Source of the DNA: JASHVB01 sp035535035
GTDB taxonomy: Bacteria; Pseudomonadota; Alphaproteobacteria; Acetobacterales; Acetobacteraceae
Assembly (NCBI GenBank): GCA_035535035.1
Contig: DATLQW010000192.1
Location: 16,427 to 80,426, forward strand
DNA length: 64,000 nt
Reading direction: 5' to 3'
Below, in pieces: positions 33,998 through 42,110 of this stretch; within the stretch, counting starts at the first letter, position 1; each line of letters opens with the position of its first letter. The notes beneath the pieces were generated by a model that made no database searches, was not told the DNA's origin, and was given only the letters and a program-made list of their open reading frames with translations. The translations under genes and the position numbers were made by a program.

Positions 33998-35293
33998 ATG
34001 TCGGCACAAACGGCAACGGGTCCGATCGTGCCTTGGTGGCGCGAGCCGACGCGTGACCAGTGGCAGGCGTGGATCGCAGCGTGGCTGGGCTGGACGCTGG
34101 ATGCCTTCGACTTCACCATCTTCTTGCTGATCATGCTGCCAATCTCGCGGGAGTTCCATGTCCCGTTGACCGCGGTCGCGATCGTCTTCACGCTCACGTT
34201 CTGGATGCGTTTCGTGGGGGCCGTCGCTGCCGGATGGCTTGCCGACCGGATCGGCCGCAAGACACCCCTGATGATCTCGATTGCGTGGTTCTCGGCGTGC
34301 AACCTGATCGCCGGGTTCTCCCCGACCTTCCTGTTCCTCGCGTTTTTCCGGACATTGCTCGGAATCGGAATGGGTGCGGAATGGCCTGTCGGGGCGGCGC
34401 TCGCCATGGAAACCTGGCCGCAGAGGTCTCGCGGTTTCATGGCCGGCGTGCTGCAGGGCTCATGGGGCCTTGGCGGACTGATGTCGGCCGGGGCGTACGG
34501 ATTGTTCTACAACTCCATCGGCTGGCGGGGCCTGTTGATGCTGGGTGTGTTGCCGGCTTTGGCCATCATCTATGTCCGGAAATATGTCAAGGAACCGCCG
34601 ATCTGGCTCGAAAATCGCCGCCAGCAACGCTTGTTGAAGAAGGAAGTCCGGGCACCGCTGCTGCGCATGTTCAGGCGCGATATGATCGGCAACACGCTGC
34701 TGGCCTGCTGGTGGATGGCGAGCGGGTTCATTGTCGCCTACTCCATCGGTGCGCTGTTCGCCACGCATCTGGAAAGGGATCTCGGACTGAGCCCCGGCCT
34801 CGTGGCGCTGCCGATCATGCTGCAGAGCCTGGTGTTCTTCTTCGCGGCCTGTGCCTGGGGCCGGTTCTCGGATCGGTTCGGCCGCCGCTGGGCCATGATT
34901 CTCCCGGCCATCGTGGCGATGCCGCTTGCCCCGCTGTACCTTCTGACGCATGACTATACGGTCATCGTAATCTTCTTCGCGCTTCAAGGTGCCTTCGGCG
35001 CGGGCGGAATGTATGGGCAGAACGCGAGCTATCTGGCGGAACGGTTTCCAACCGAAACCAGAGCCACCGCCAGCGGGTTTTGCTACCATCAAGGGGCAAT
35101 CTTCGGCGGCCTGGCTGGGCCTGTCATCACCTACCTTGCGGCTACCTGGGGCACCGGCCTGGCCATTCCGATGCTGGTCGGAACGCTGGCCGGTTGCATC
35201 AGCTTCATCCTGGCACTGCTTGTCAGCCCGGAAACCCGTGGCAGATCCATGGAAAGCGACCTTGCCATGGTTCCGGCCGTCGGCTCGAACTAA
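33998..35293 (+). CDS. Major facilitator superfamily transporter (organic acid type)
   Basis: A 431-residue, 12-helix inner-membrane transporter. The N-terminal helix has WTLDAFDFTIFLL, the typical start of aromatic-acid/sialate/shikimate-type symporters (AAHS-like), followed by the MFS loop GWLADRIGRKTPL (about residues 78-90) and RTLLGIGMGAEWPVG in helix 4. The second half has WGRFSDRFGRRWAM. The substrate is probably an organic or aromatic acid taken up with protons. It is placed next to amidohydrolase and monooxygenase genes. Confidence 0.9.
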   Translation: MSAQTATGPIVPWWREPTRDQWQAWIAAWLGWTLDAFDFTIFLLIMLPISREFHVPLTAVAIVFTLTFWMRFVGAVAAGWLADRIGRKTPLMISIAWFSACNLIAGFSPTFLFLAFFRTLLGIGMGAEWPVGAALAMETWPQRSRGFMAGVLQGSWGLGGLMSAGAYGLFYNSIGWRGLLMLGVLPALAIIYVRKYVKEPPIWLENRRQQRLLKKEVRAPLLRMFRRDMIGNTLLACWWMASGFIVAYSIGALFATHLERDLGLSPGLVALPIMLQSLVFFFAACAWGRFSDRFGRRWAMILPAIVAMPLAPLYLLTHDYTVIVIFFALQGAFGAGGMYGQNASYLAERFPTETRATASGFCYHQGAIFGGLAGPVITYLAATWGTGLAIPMLVGTLAGCISFILALLVSPETRGRSMESDLAMVPAVGSN

Positions 35294-35304
35294 CTAATCG
35301 GTCA

Positions 35305-35333
35305 GCCGCGCCCGACCCGAATCCGGGCGCGGC
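35305..35333 (+). terminator. Hairpin after the MFS gene
   Basis: GCCGCGCCCG and CGGGCGCGGC form a perfect 10-bp stem with a 9-base loop, 11 bp after the MFS stop. A weak T pair follows. The position fits a transcription terminator. Confidence 0.7.
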
Positions 35334-35412
35334 TTGATCGACAATGCGATGGATTGTCCTTTGTTGACGTGCGTGCGCCGGAACCGCGTGGACGACACGG
35401 CGACAGCGGCGA

Positions 35413-36354
35413 TCACGCCGCCTGCTCCACGCGGTTTTCCCGCGCGATCGCCTTCTGCTCATCGAACTCGTGGCGGCGGCGGGCCAGCTCCTCCGGCGGC
35501 ATGCGGTCAAGATCAAGATAGTCCAGCTTCCACGCCGCATCGGCGGCCCAGCGCAGCGGCGACTGCATCGTGGTGCGCGGCCCGGGCGCGGCTTCCAGCA
35601 CGCGTAGCGCGAATTCCAGCGTCTGGTCCTGCGAGGCGGCGTCGTGCGGCTTACCGGCGCTGTTGCCGAGGGGAAAATCGCTGAACAGGAAGCGTGGCAC
35701 CGCGGCGTGTTCGACGATGTCCTTGGCGCAGCCCATCAGCACGGTGGGAATGCCGTTCGCCTCCAGGTGACGCGCGACGAGGGAGCAAGTCTGGTGGCAG
35801 ACCGGGCAGTTCGGCACCAGGATGGCGGCGTCGGCGGCGTCCTCGCGCAGGCGGCGCAGGAGCTCCGGCGCATCGGTCTCGATGGTCACGCGATGGCTGC
35901 GGTTGGTCGGCGCGCCGTGGAAGCGCGGGGCGACGGTGCCGATGCGGCCAGCGGCGGCGGCGCGGCGCAGGGCCGGCAGCGGGAACCAGGTGCCGCTGTC
36001 CTCGGCGCTGGTGTGGACACGGTCGTAGCCGATGTGGGAGATGCGCAGGTCGTGGTCCCGCGTCGTGTCGCCGGAATACGGTTGGTAGAATTTGGCGCCC
36101 CCGTTGTATGCCGCGCCGGGGCCTTGGTCGCCCTTGCCGGGCTGGTAGGGCGCGGCGGTGGTGACGATGGCGACGCGCGCCCGGGCGAGCGGCTGGCGCA
36201 GCGGGCTGAAGGGGGCGTCGATGTGGTGCGCCCAGCGATAATGCGTGGTGTAGCCGATCGCCGCGTAGTACTCGCGGGTGCGCCGCATGTAGGGGATCGG
36301 CGCGTCGTAGTCCGGCGCGAAGCCGAGGCGGGCGTCGAGGTCGTCCTGGTCCAT
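35413..36354 (-). CDS. GrdB-like protein (glycine/betaine reductase B family, cysteine form)
   Basis: The 313-residue protein resembles the selenoprotein B component of glycine/sarcosine/betaine reductase: PIPYMRRTREYYAAIGY at the start, ARVAIVTTAAPYQPG (about residue 58), YDRVHTSAEDSGTWFPL and the redox region VPNCPVCHQTCSLVARHLE (about 182-200), where the selenocysteine of GrdB is a cysteine. The clostridial complex is anaerobic; in aerobic proteobacteria such proteins are of unknown substrate. No grdA or grdC partner is nearby. GGAG precedes the ATG at 36354. Confidence 0.75.
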   Translation of the reverse strand: MDQDDLDARLGFAPDYDAPIPYMRRTREYYAAIGYTTHYRWAHHIDAPFSPLRQPLARARVAIVTTAAPYQPGKGDQGPGAAYNGGAKFYQPYSGDTTRDHDLRISHIGYDRVHTSAEDSGTWFPLPALRRAAAAGRIGTVAPRFHGAPTNRSHRVTIETDAPELLRRLREDAADAAILVPNCPVCHQTCSLVARHLEANGIPTVLMGCAKDIVEHAAVPRFLFSDFPLGNSAGKPHDAASQDQTLEFALRVLEAAPGPRTTMQSPLRWAADAAWKLDYLDLDRMPPEELARRRHEFDEQKAIARENRVEQAA

Positions 36355-36430
36355 GACGGATCTCCATTGCGCCGTGCGCGCGGCTTCGTTGGGTCGCTAC
36401 CACAGACGCGGCGCGATCGAGTGTCCATCT

Positions 36431-36640
36431 TCACACTACATCGCCAAGGCCGACAAGCAGCCGGGCCCATGGCGTCGCCACCAGTCGTGATCGCAGCCTG
36501 CGATCGGCGGTCACCAAACGTGTGTCGCGCAATTCGGCCAGCGCCAGATAGAAGCAGTCGTAGGCGGGATGTTCGATGGCGGCGGCAATGGCCAGCGCGC
36601 GAGCGGCGAGCGGCGAGCGGCGCGGAAGATACCACTTCAT
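36431..36640 (-). pseudogene. Remnant of a PIN-domain (VapC-like) toxin gene
   Basis: The frame from ATG 36640 reads MKWYLPRRSPLAARAL and then IEHPAYDCFYLALAELRDTR and LVTADRRLRSRL, which is the C-terminal half of a PIN ribonuclease including the acidic residue of the TADRR motif. The first aspartate motif (DASV, normally just before KWYLP) and the central part are missing: about 69 of 130-140 residues remain. No antitoxin gene is adjacent. Confidence 0.65.
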
Positions 36641-37100
36641 AGGATTATAGCGCCTCGGTTGGCTGTCATCCCGGCCGGTGCTGAAAAATTCAGGAATTTC
36701 GCAACACATTCCAGCCGTAACAAAATCAATGATTTGGGCGCTGCAGAAGTCCGGTGCATCTGTCCGCTCCGGGTCGAATCCGGCGCTTCCCGCCCCGGCG
36801 GGCGGCCTGCCGCCGCTTTGGGTCCGCAGCCGCAATTCGAACTGACCCACGACCCTCCAGCCGCGTCTTTGTTCCATCTCGGTTCCGGCTTGTGAGCTGT
36901 CCCACAGCGTCGCTTTGCACACATCATGTCAGGCCGAGGCAGCGCCGGGAAAGCGCCTCAGGATCGACCTGACCGACGCAGGCAGCGGTTCCGCGCTGCG
37001 CCATCGGCCCAGACCATGCTTAACCGGCCGTTCACTTTGAGCGCCGCAACCTGCCTGTTTGCCGCACTGATGGCTGCGGATTGAGGCCTTGCCGGTACGA
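36641..37100. other. Intergenic stretch with a HigA remnant
   Basis: About 460 bp without a gene. At 36938-36980 the bases GGGAAAGCGCCTCAGGATCG continue ACCTGACCGACGCAGG, almost repeating 37795-37834, the 3' end of the antitoxin gene downstream (GGAAAGCATCTCAGGATCGA..TGACCGACGCAGACTGA). It is thus a leftover of an older HigA-like gene copy. Confidence 0.5.
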
Positions 37101-37112
37101 ACCAAATTTGGT
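37101..37112. promoter_or_regulatory. Palindrome upstream of the higBA-like operon
   Basis: ACCAAATTTGGT is a perfect 12-bp palindrome 10 bp before the toxin ATG, in an AT-rich patch. HigA-type antitoxins bind palindromes at their promoter, so this is a likely autoregulatory operator. Confidence 0.5.
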
Positions 37113-37121
37113 ACAAGCCGC

Positions 37122-37536
37122 ATGCCAGCTTTGCTAACCCGCCCCAAGCGGCTCGTCACGGCAGAATTCTACCGGACCGAAACCGGTAACGAGTCGGTGC
37201 GCGTCTGGCTCAGAACGCTGTCCGTGGCCGAACGTCAGCCCATCGGCAAGGACATTCGGCAAGGACATACGGAAGGTCGAATACGGATGGCCGCTCGGAA
37301 TGCCAACCTGCGACGCCCTCAGTCAGGGCCTGTGGGAGATCCGGACCAGTCTGGCAAACCGCATCGCGCGGGTTTTCTTCTGCCTGGTCGGAGGCCGCGT
37401 CGTGCTGTTGCACGGGATCATCAAGAAGTCCCGCACGGCGCCGAAGCCCGACCTGGACGCGGCCCGGCGGCGCAAGCGAAACCTCGAGGCGCGGATCAGC
37501 CGCCTCGCCGCAATGCCCCCGAATCAGCAGGCATGA
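37122..37536 (+). pseudogene. higB: HigB/RelE-type toxin gene, frameshifted by a 13-bp tandem duplication
   Basis: The first frame from ATG 37122 reads RLVTAEFYRTETGNESVRVW and ERQPIGKDI, the standard front of phage-derived Gp49-like HigB toxins. The second frame continues KVEYGWPLGMPT (from 37270 on), GLWEIRTSLANRIARVFFC and LHGIIKKSRTAP to the stop at 37536. The switch is caused by CGGCAAGGACATT at 37244-37256 being repeated as CGGCAAGGACATA at 37257-37269. Removing one unit restores the full toxin. As written the product ends in nonsense, so the toxin should be dead. Confidence 0.75.
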
Positions 37537-37835
37537 AGCAACGTCCGGCGATTCACCCGATCGGCTCCAGTTTCACGAACTTTCTTGCCGAGGAGGGTCT
37601 GCTTGCCGACGTGGATGAAGCGGCGGTGAAGGAGGTTATCGCCTGGCAGGTGGCGCAGGGCATGCGCCAGCGCGGCCTCAGCAAGACCGCGATGGCCGAG
37701 GCGATGCAAACCAGCCGGACCCAGCTCAACCGGTTGCTCGATCCGAACAACACCGGCGTTGCCCTCCACACCCTGTACCGGGCGGCGGCGGTACTCGGAA
37801 AGCATCTCAGGATCGAGTTGACCGACGCAGACTGA
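37533..37835 (+). CDS. higA: HigA-type XRE antitoxin
   Basis: A 100-residue antitoxin with a helix-turn-helix of the XRE type (GLSKTAMAEAMQTSRTQLNR, about residues 50-69) followed by LLDPNNTGVALHTLYRAAAV and a C-terminal strand LRIELTDAD. ATG at 37533 overlaps the toxin stop (ATGA). In HigBA modules the toxin gene comes first, as here. The antitoxin frame is intact although its toxin is broken, so it may persist as an orphan regulator. Confidence 0.85.
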   Translation: MKQRPAIHPIGSSFTNFLAEEGLLADVDEAAVKEVIAWQVAQGMRQRGLSKTAMAEAMQTSRTQLNRLLDPNNTGVALHTLYRAAAVLGKHLRIELTDAD

Positions 37836-38146
37836 CCGGGGTTCAGCGGCCCGCCGTCCGGACCGCCGCGCGTCACGGTTGCGCCACAGCAGTCCGGTGG
37901 CGTCGCGCGCCGAGGCTGCAAGGGGGCGGCGAGGGACAGGGCGGCGCGTGGGCCTGGTTAACGGAACCTTATCGCCGCGCTGCTACCATCGGGACTTGGC
38001 CCTTCGATCAGGAACCGCCGCACTTGTTTCCCGCCGTTGCAATCCAGGTGTGCTCATCAAAGCCGCTCACCGGAGACCCGTGGCCGCGGGAGCCGGGCGG
38101 GTGCCTTCAACCCATTCGCCCCTATGGCACTGCCACGCGCCCGGGA

Positions 38147-38365
38147 GGCAAGACCCCATACACCGTGAGCGGCGTCCCGCGATCGACAGGCACCATGAGC
38201 ATCCGCGCCACCCAGCGCAGGGGGAGCCGGCCTGCCGATACCATCCGCCGCGACGCCCCGCCGGGCGACCTGCGCTGCTGGACCACAAGACTCCATGCAC
38301 CTGGGCGGCAGCGCGCGGGCAACCTCCGCCCCGTTCTCCCGCGGCAAGACCCTATGCACCGTGAG
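38147..38365. repeat. Cluster of three related motifs in a 750-bp gene-free spacer
   Basis: GGCAAGACCCCATACACCGT(GAG) at 38147-38169 and GGCAAGACCCTATGCACCGT(GAG) at 38343-38365 differ at two bases; a third, weaker copy ACAAGACTCCATGCACCTGG lies at 38285. The spacer from 37836 to 38589 has no supported gene. Open frames on both strands here are compositional. The motifs look like a short intergenic repeat family of the genome. Confidence 0.55.
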
Positions 38366-38589
38366 AACGCCGCGCCGCCCCCCTCGCATCGCCCCACCCC
38401 ATGCGACCCAATCTCCGTTACGGCGAAACGAGACGCCCGTGAGACGCCGCCCGGCATGCCGCCCGCCCACCCCCCAACCGCCGGAGGCGCCGTTGATTAA
38501 CCCCCGCCGCGCATCTAGCTTCACCCGCATGATGCAAGCCTCGCGATGCTCCCTCACGAATCCAGCCTTCCCGTCGAACCGCCACCGCG

Positions 38590-38958
38590 ATGAGTGACCT
38601 GTTCGCTCCGGATGGCGGCTGGCGCGTGCGCATCCTCGATCTCTCGGGCGGCGCGCAGGACAATGTGGTCGAGGAGATCGGCGGCTTTCCCACCCTGATG
38701 CAGGCCAACGCCTTCGCCCGCCGCTACGTGCGTGACTCGGTGGAACTCTGCCGCGCCCCTGGCGTGACCGCGAAACAGGTGCTCGAAGCCTGGTTCGCTT
38801 TCGGCGAGGACGCCGAAGTGGTGGATGCGGGCGAGGCCGGCTGGCGCAGCGCCACCGAACTCGGCGACTTCGTGGACAGCCCTGCCGGCACCGAGGAACG
38901 CGACTGGCGCGCGCTCGATCCGCGCCGCGACGAGCCCGACGACGAGACCGACGAATGA
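38590..38958 (+). CDS. Conserved hypothetical protein coupled to the GluRS-like gene
   Basis: The 122-residue acidic protein has GGWRVRILDLSGGAQDNVVE and FPTLMQANAFARRYVRDSVE (about residues 9-52), reading as a small alpha/beta domain, and ends in an Asp/Glu-rich tail. Its TGA overlaps the ATG of the GluRS-like gene by 4 bp (ATGA), so the two are translated together. I do not recognise a named family. The coupling suggests that the two products function together. Confidence 0.8.
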   Translation: MSDLFAPDGGWRVRILDLSGGAQDNVVEEIGGFPTLMQANAFARRYVRDSVELCRAPGVTAKQVLEAWFAFGEDAEVVDAGEAGWRSATELGDFVDSPAGTEERDWRALDPRRDEPDDETDE

Positions 38959-40283
38959 TCCGCGTCCGCTTCGCCGCGGTCCCGACCGCGGCGCTGACGG
39001 TGGGCACGGCCCGCATCGCGCTGCTGAACTTCCTCCACGCGCGGCGCCATGGCGGTCATCTGCTGCTGCGGTTCGCCGACCTGGCGCCGAGGGCCACCGC
39101 GGAACACGCGGCTTCGATCGGGGATGAGCTGCGTTGGCTGGGCATCGCCTGGGACGCGACGCTGCGCCAGTCGGAGCGCCGCGCGTTGTACCAGGACTCC
39201 GCGGACAAGCTGAAGCGGGCAGGGCGGCTGTATCCGTGCTTCGAATCCGAGGCCGAACTGCGTGCCAAACGCGACCACAGGGTGAAGCGCGGGCGATCGC
39301 CGGTCTATGACCGGGCGATGTTGCAGCTCACGCAAGCGCAGCAGGAAGCCGCCGAAGCGGGCGGCAAGCGGCCGTACTGGCGGTTCCTGCTGTCCGGCCG
39401 CACGGTGGAATGGCGCGACATGGTGCTCGGCCATCGCGAGGTCGCGTTGCGGTCGCTGTCCGATCCGATCGTGTTGCAGGCCGACGGCACGCCGACCCGC
39501 GCGTTCGCCGGCATCGTGGACGATCTCGCGACCGGCATCACCGATCTGGTTCGCAGCGAAACGCAGGTGCCGCCAACCGCCGTCGCGATCGACCTGTACC
39601 AGGCACTGGGTGGCGATCCTTCAGGCCTGCGGTTCGCCCATCTGCCGCCGTTGGAAGATGCGGGGGAGAAACGTCTCGCCCGCCGGGTGGACGCGCGCAC
39701 GCTGCGCAGCCTGCGGCATGACGGCGTGGAACCTGCCGCGCTCGTGGCCTGTCTCGCGTGCATCGGCACGCCACTGCCGCCGGCAACGGCATCGCTGCTG
39801 TCGCTGGCGGCGAATTTCGATCTGTCGCGATTCACCACGCAGCCGGCGCCGTTCAAGGCGGCGACGCTGCTGGCGCTGAACCGCCAGGTGTTGCGGTCGC
39901 TGGATTTTGCCGCCGTCGCGGACCGTCTCCCCGCCGGGGCGACCGACTCGTTCTGGCTCGCGGTGCGCGGCGAACTCGATCTGCTGAACGAGGCGCGCGG
40001 CTGGTGGGACGTGGTGGCCGGATCGATCGTCCCACCGGAAATTCCCGAACGCGCCCTGCTCGAGACCGCCCTGGAGCTGCTGCCGCCGGAACCCTGGAAC
40101 GGCACGGTGTGGCACGACTGGACCGCGGCGTTGGCCGGCGCGACGGGACGCAGCGGCGAGGCGCTGGTCTCGCCGCTGCGGCTGGCGTTGACCGGCGAGG
40201 ATGGCGGACCGGAACTCGGCGCCCTGTTGCCGCTGATCGGCCGCGCGCGTGCCATGCACCGGCTGCAAGTGGCGGCGCACTAG
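38955..40283 (+). CDS. Glutamyl-tRNA synthetase-like protein lacking catalytic motifs
   Basis: The 442-residue product aligns with bacterial GluRS over its length: RFAAVPTAALTVGTARIALL at residues 5-24 is the HIGH region, AFAGIVDDLATGITDLVR at 183-200, and a C-terminal helical domain. But the signature residues are changed: LHVGG is LTVGT (His lost, T15), the REDTD site is RFADLA (39-44), RGxDH is RSETQ (200-204), and KLSKR is KRLARR (239-244). Insertions and the frame are otherwise clean, with no stop, so the gene is kept. It is unlikely to charge tRNA normally. A tRNA-modifying, regulatory or pseudo-enzyme role is possible. Confidence 0.85.
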   Translation: MIRVRFAAVPTAALTVGTARIALLNFLHARRHGGHLLLRFADLAPRATAEHAASIGDELRWLGIAWDATLRQSERRALYQDSADKLKRAGRLYPCFESEAELRAKRDHRVKRGRSPVYDRAMLQLTQAQQEAAEAGGKRPYWRFLLSGRTVEWRDMVLGHREVALRSLSDPIVLQADGTPTRAFAGIVDDLATGITDLVRSETQVPPTAVAIDLYQALGGDPSGLRFAHLPPLEDAGEKRLARRVDARTLRSLRHDGVEPAALVACLACIGTPLPPATASLLSLAANFDLSRFTTQPAPFKAATLLALNRQVLRSLDFAAVADRLPAGATDSFWLAVRGELDLLNEARGWWDVVAGSIVPPEIPERALLETALELLPPEPWNGTVWHDWTAALAGATGRSGEALVSPLRLALTGEDGGPELGALLPLIGRARAMHRLQVAAH

Positions 40284-40547
40284 CCGGCATCGACACCAAA
40301 TGCGGTTTGACCCACTTCGTGCGGCGGTCACCTTCGGTGGGTCATGCCCTCGGTCGCCGTTATCGTTGCGCTTCCCGCCGAATAGGCGCCGGTTCCGGCG
40401 CCCCGCATCCCGGCCGGCCAGGCAGCGTGGGCGACCGCCCGCCCCCTTGCACCCGCCACGCGCGGGGTGCATTGGTGCGCTGCCGCATTTGCCTGGGCAA
40501 CGGCTTGGCCGGTGTGCCTGCCCGCTGAGTATAAGGATCGCGACGAC

Positions 40548-41687
40548 ATGCGCCTGGCCGTCCTGAAGGAGCGGCGCGCCTCCGAAACGCGCGTGGCAGC
40601 CGTGCCCGACACGGTGAAGCGGCTGATCGCCCTCGGACTTACGGTCGCCGTGGAGGCGGACGCCGGTGCCGGTGCCGCCGTCCCGGACGCCGAATTTTCC
40701 GCCGCCGGCGCCGAGCTCGCCGCTGATCCGGCCGAGGCTCTCGCCGGTGCCGGCATCGTCTTCGCGGTGCAGATGCCGCTGCCGGAGCAGCTTGCGCTCA
40801 TCCCGCGCGGGGCGCTGCTGGTGTGCATCGCCAATGCCTTTGCCGAACCGGACCTGGTGCCGGGGTTGGCGCGGGCGGGGATCGACGCCGCGGCGATGGA
40901 GCTCCTTCCCCGCATCACCCGCGCCCAGTCGATGGACGTGCTCTCCAGCCAGGCCAACCTCGCCGGCTACCGCGCGGTGATCGAGGCCGCCGGCGCCTTC
41001 CAGCGCGGCTTCCCGATGATGATGACCGCCGCCGGCACCGTGCCGCCCGCCCGCGTCTTCGTCATCGGTGCCGGCGTGGCCGGATTGCAGGCGATCGCCA
41101 CCGCCCGCCGGCTCGGCGCGATCGTCTCCGCCACCGACGTCCGCCCGGCCGCCAAGGAGGAGATCAAGTCCCTGGGCGCCAGCTTCGTCGGCGTGGAGGA
41201 TGCGGAAACCGCCGGCCAGACCGGCGCCTACGCCCGCGAAATGAGCGACGCGTTCCGCCGCAAGCAGGCCGAACTCATGGCCGTCACCGTCGCCAAGAAC
41301 GACCTCGTCATCTGCACCGCGCTGGTGATGGGCCGCCGCGCACCCGTCATCGTGACCCAGGCGATGGTGGACTCGATGCGCCCCGGCAGCGTCATCGTCG
41401 ATCTGGCGGCCGACGCCGGCGGCAATTGCGAAGCGACGAAGCCAGGCGACAGCATCGTGACGCCGAACGGCGTCCGCATCCTCGGCTGGAACAACTGGCC
41501 CGGCCGCATCCCCGTCGCCGCCTCCGCGCTCTACGCCCGCAACCTGCTCACCTTCCTCACCACCTTCTGGGACAAGGACGCCAAGGGCCCGAAACTGCCG
41601 GAAGCCGACGACATCGTCAAAGGCGTCATGCTCACTCGCGGCGGCGCCGTCGTGCACCCCAACTTCCTGCCGTCCCAGGCCGCCTGA
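40548..41687 (+). CDS. pntAA: NAD(P) transhydrogenase subunit alpha part 1 (dI domain)
   Basis: PntAA (379 residues) is the NAD(H)-binding dI component of the proton-translocating transhydrogenase, which makes NADPH from NADH using the proton gradient. Family marks are the N-terminal RLAVLKERRASETRVA, RITRAQSMDVLSSQANLAGY (about residues 119-138, the mobile RQD-like region) and the Rossmann loop VFVIGAGVAGLQA (about 166). The ATG at 40548 begins the conserved start. pntAB and pntB follow in the usual split arrangement of alphaproteobacteria. Confidence 0.95.
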   Translation: MRLAVLKERRASETRVAAVPDTVKRLIALGLTVAVEADAGAGAAVPDAEFSAAGAELAADPAEALAGAGIVFAVQMPLPEQLALIPRGALLVCIANAFAEPDLVPGLARAGIDAAAMELLPRITRAQSMDVLSSQANLAGYRAVIEAAGAFQRGFPMMMTAAGTVPPARVFVIGAGVAGLQAIATARRLGAIVSATDVRPAAKEEIKSLGASFVGVEDAETAGQTGAYAREMSDAFRRKQAELMAVTVAKNDLVICTALVMGRRAPVIVTQAMVDSMRPGSVIVDLAADAGGNCEATKPGDSIVTPNGVRILGWNNWPGRIPVAASALYARNLLTFLTTFWDKDAKGPKLPEADDIVKGVMLTRGGAVVHPNFLPSQAA

Positions 41688-41706
41688 TCCAGCGGAGACC
41701 CACCGA

Positions 41707-42099
41707 ATGAACCCGAACCAGTTGGCCGACGAAGCCGCCCGGCTCGCCGAACGCGCCAACCAGCTTGCCCTGCACGCTCGGACGATCGCCGGCGGCGTCG
41801 CCGCAATCGCCCCCGAAGTCGAGCCGTTCATCTACTTGCTCGCCGTCTTCCTGATGGCCTGCTTCGTCGGATACTACGTGGTGTGGAACGTCACCCCGGC
41901 GCTGCATTCGCCGCTGATGTCGGTGACCAACGCGATCTCCTCGGTCATCGTCGTCGGTGCCATGCTGGCCACCGGCCTGGGCACCAACGGCTGGGCGATG
42001 GCCTTCGGCTTTATCGGGGTCACCCTGGCGAGCGTGAACATCTTCGGCGGGTTCATGGTCACCCACCGGATGCTGTCCATGTTCAAGCGCCGGCAGTAG
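41707..42099 (+). CDS. pntAB: NAD(P) transhydrogenase subunit alpha part 2
   Basis: The 130-residue protein holds the membrane helices of the alpha subunit: FIYLLAVFLMACFVGYYVVW, a second helix AISSVIVVGAMLATG and a third AFGFIGVTLASVNIFGGFMV. VTHRMLSMF is the usual C-terminus. It lies 19 bp after pntAA and 11 bp before pntB, within the same operon. Confidence 0.95.
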   Translation: MNPNQLADEAARLAERANQLALHARTIAGGVAAIAPEVEPFIYLLAVFLMACFVGYYVVWNVTPALHSPLMSVTNAISSVIVVGAMLATGLGTNGWAMAFGFIGVTLASVNIFGGFMVTHRMLSMFKRRQ

Positions 42100-42110
42100 G
42101 GCACGCAACC

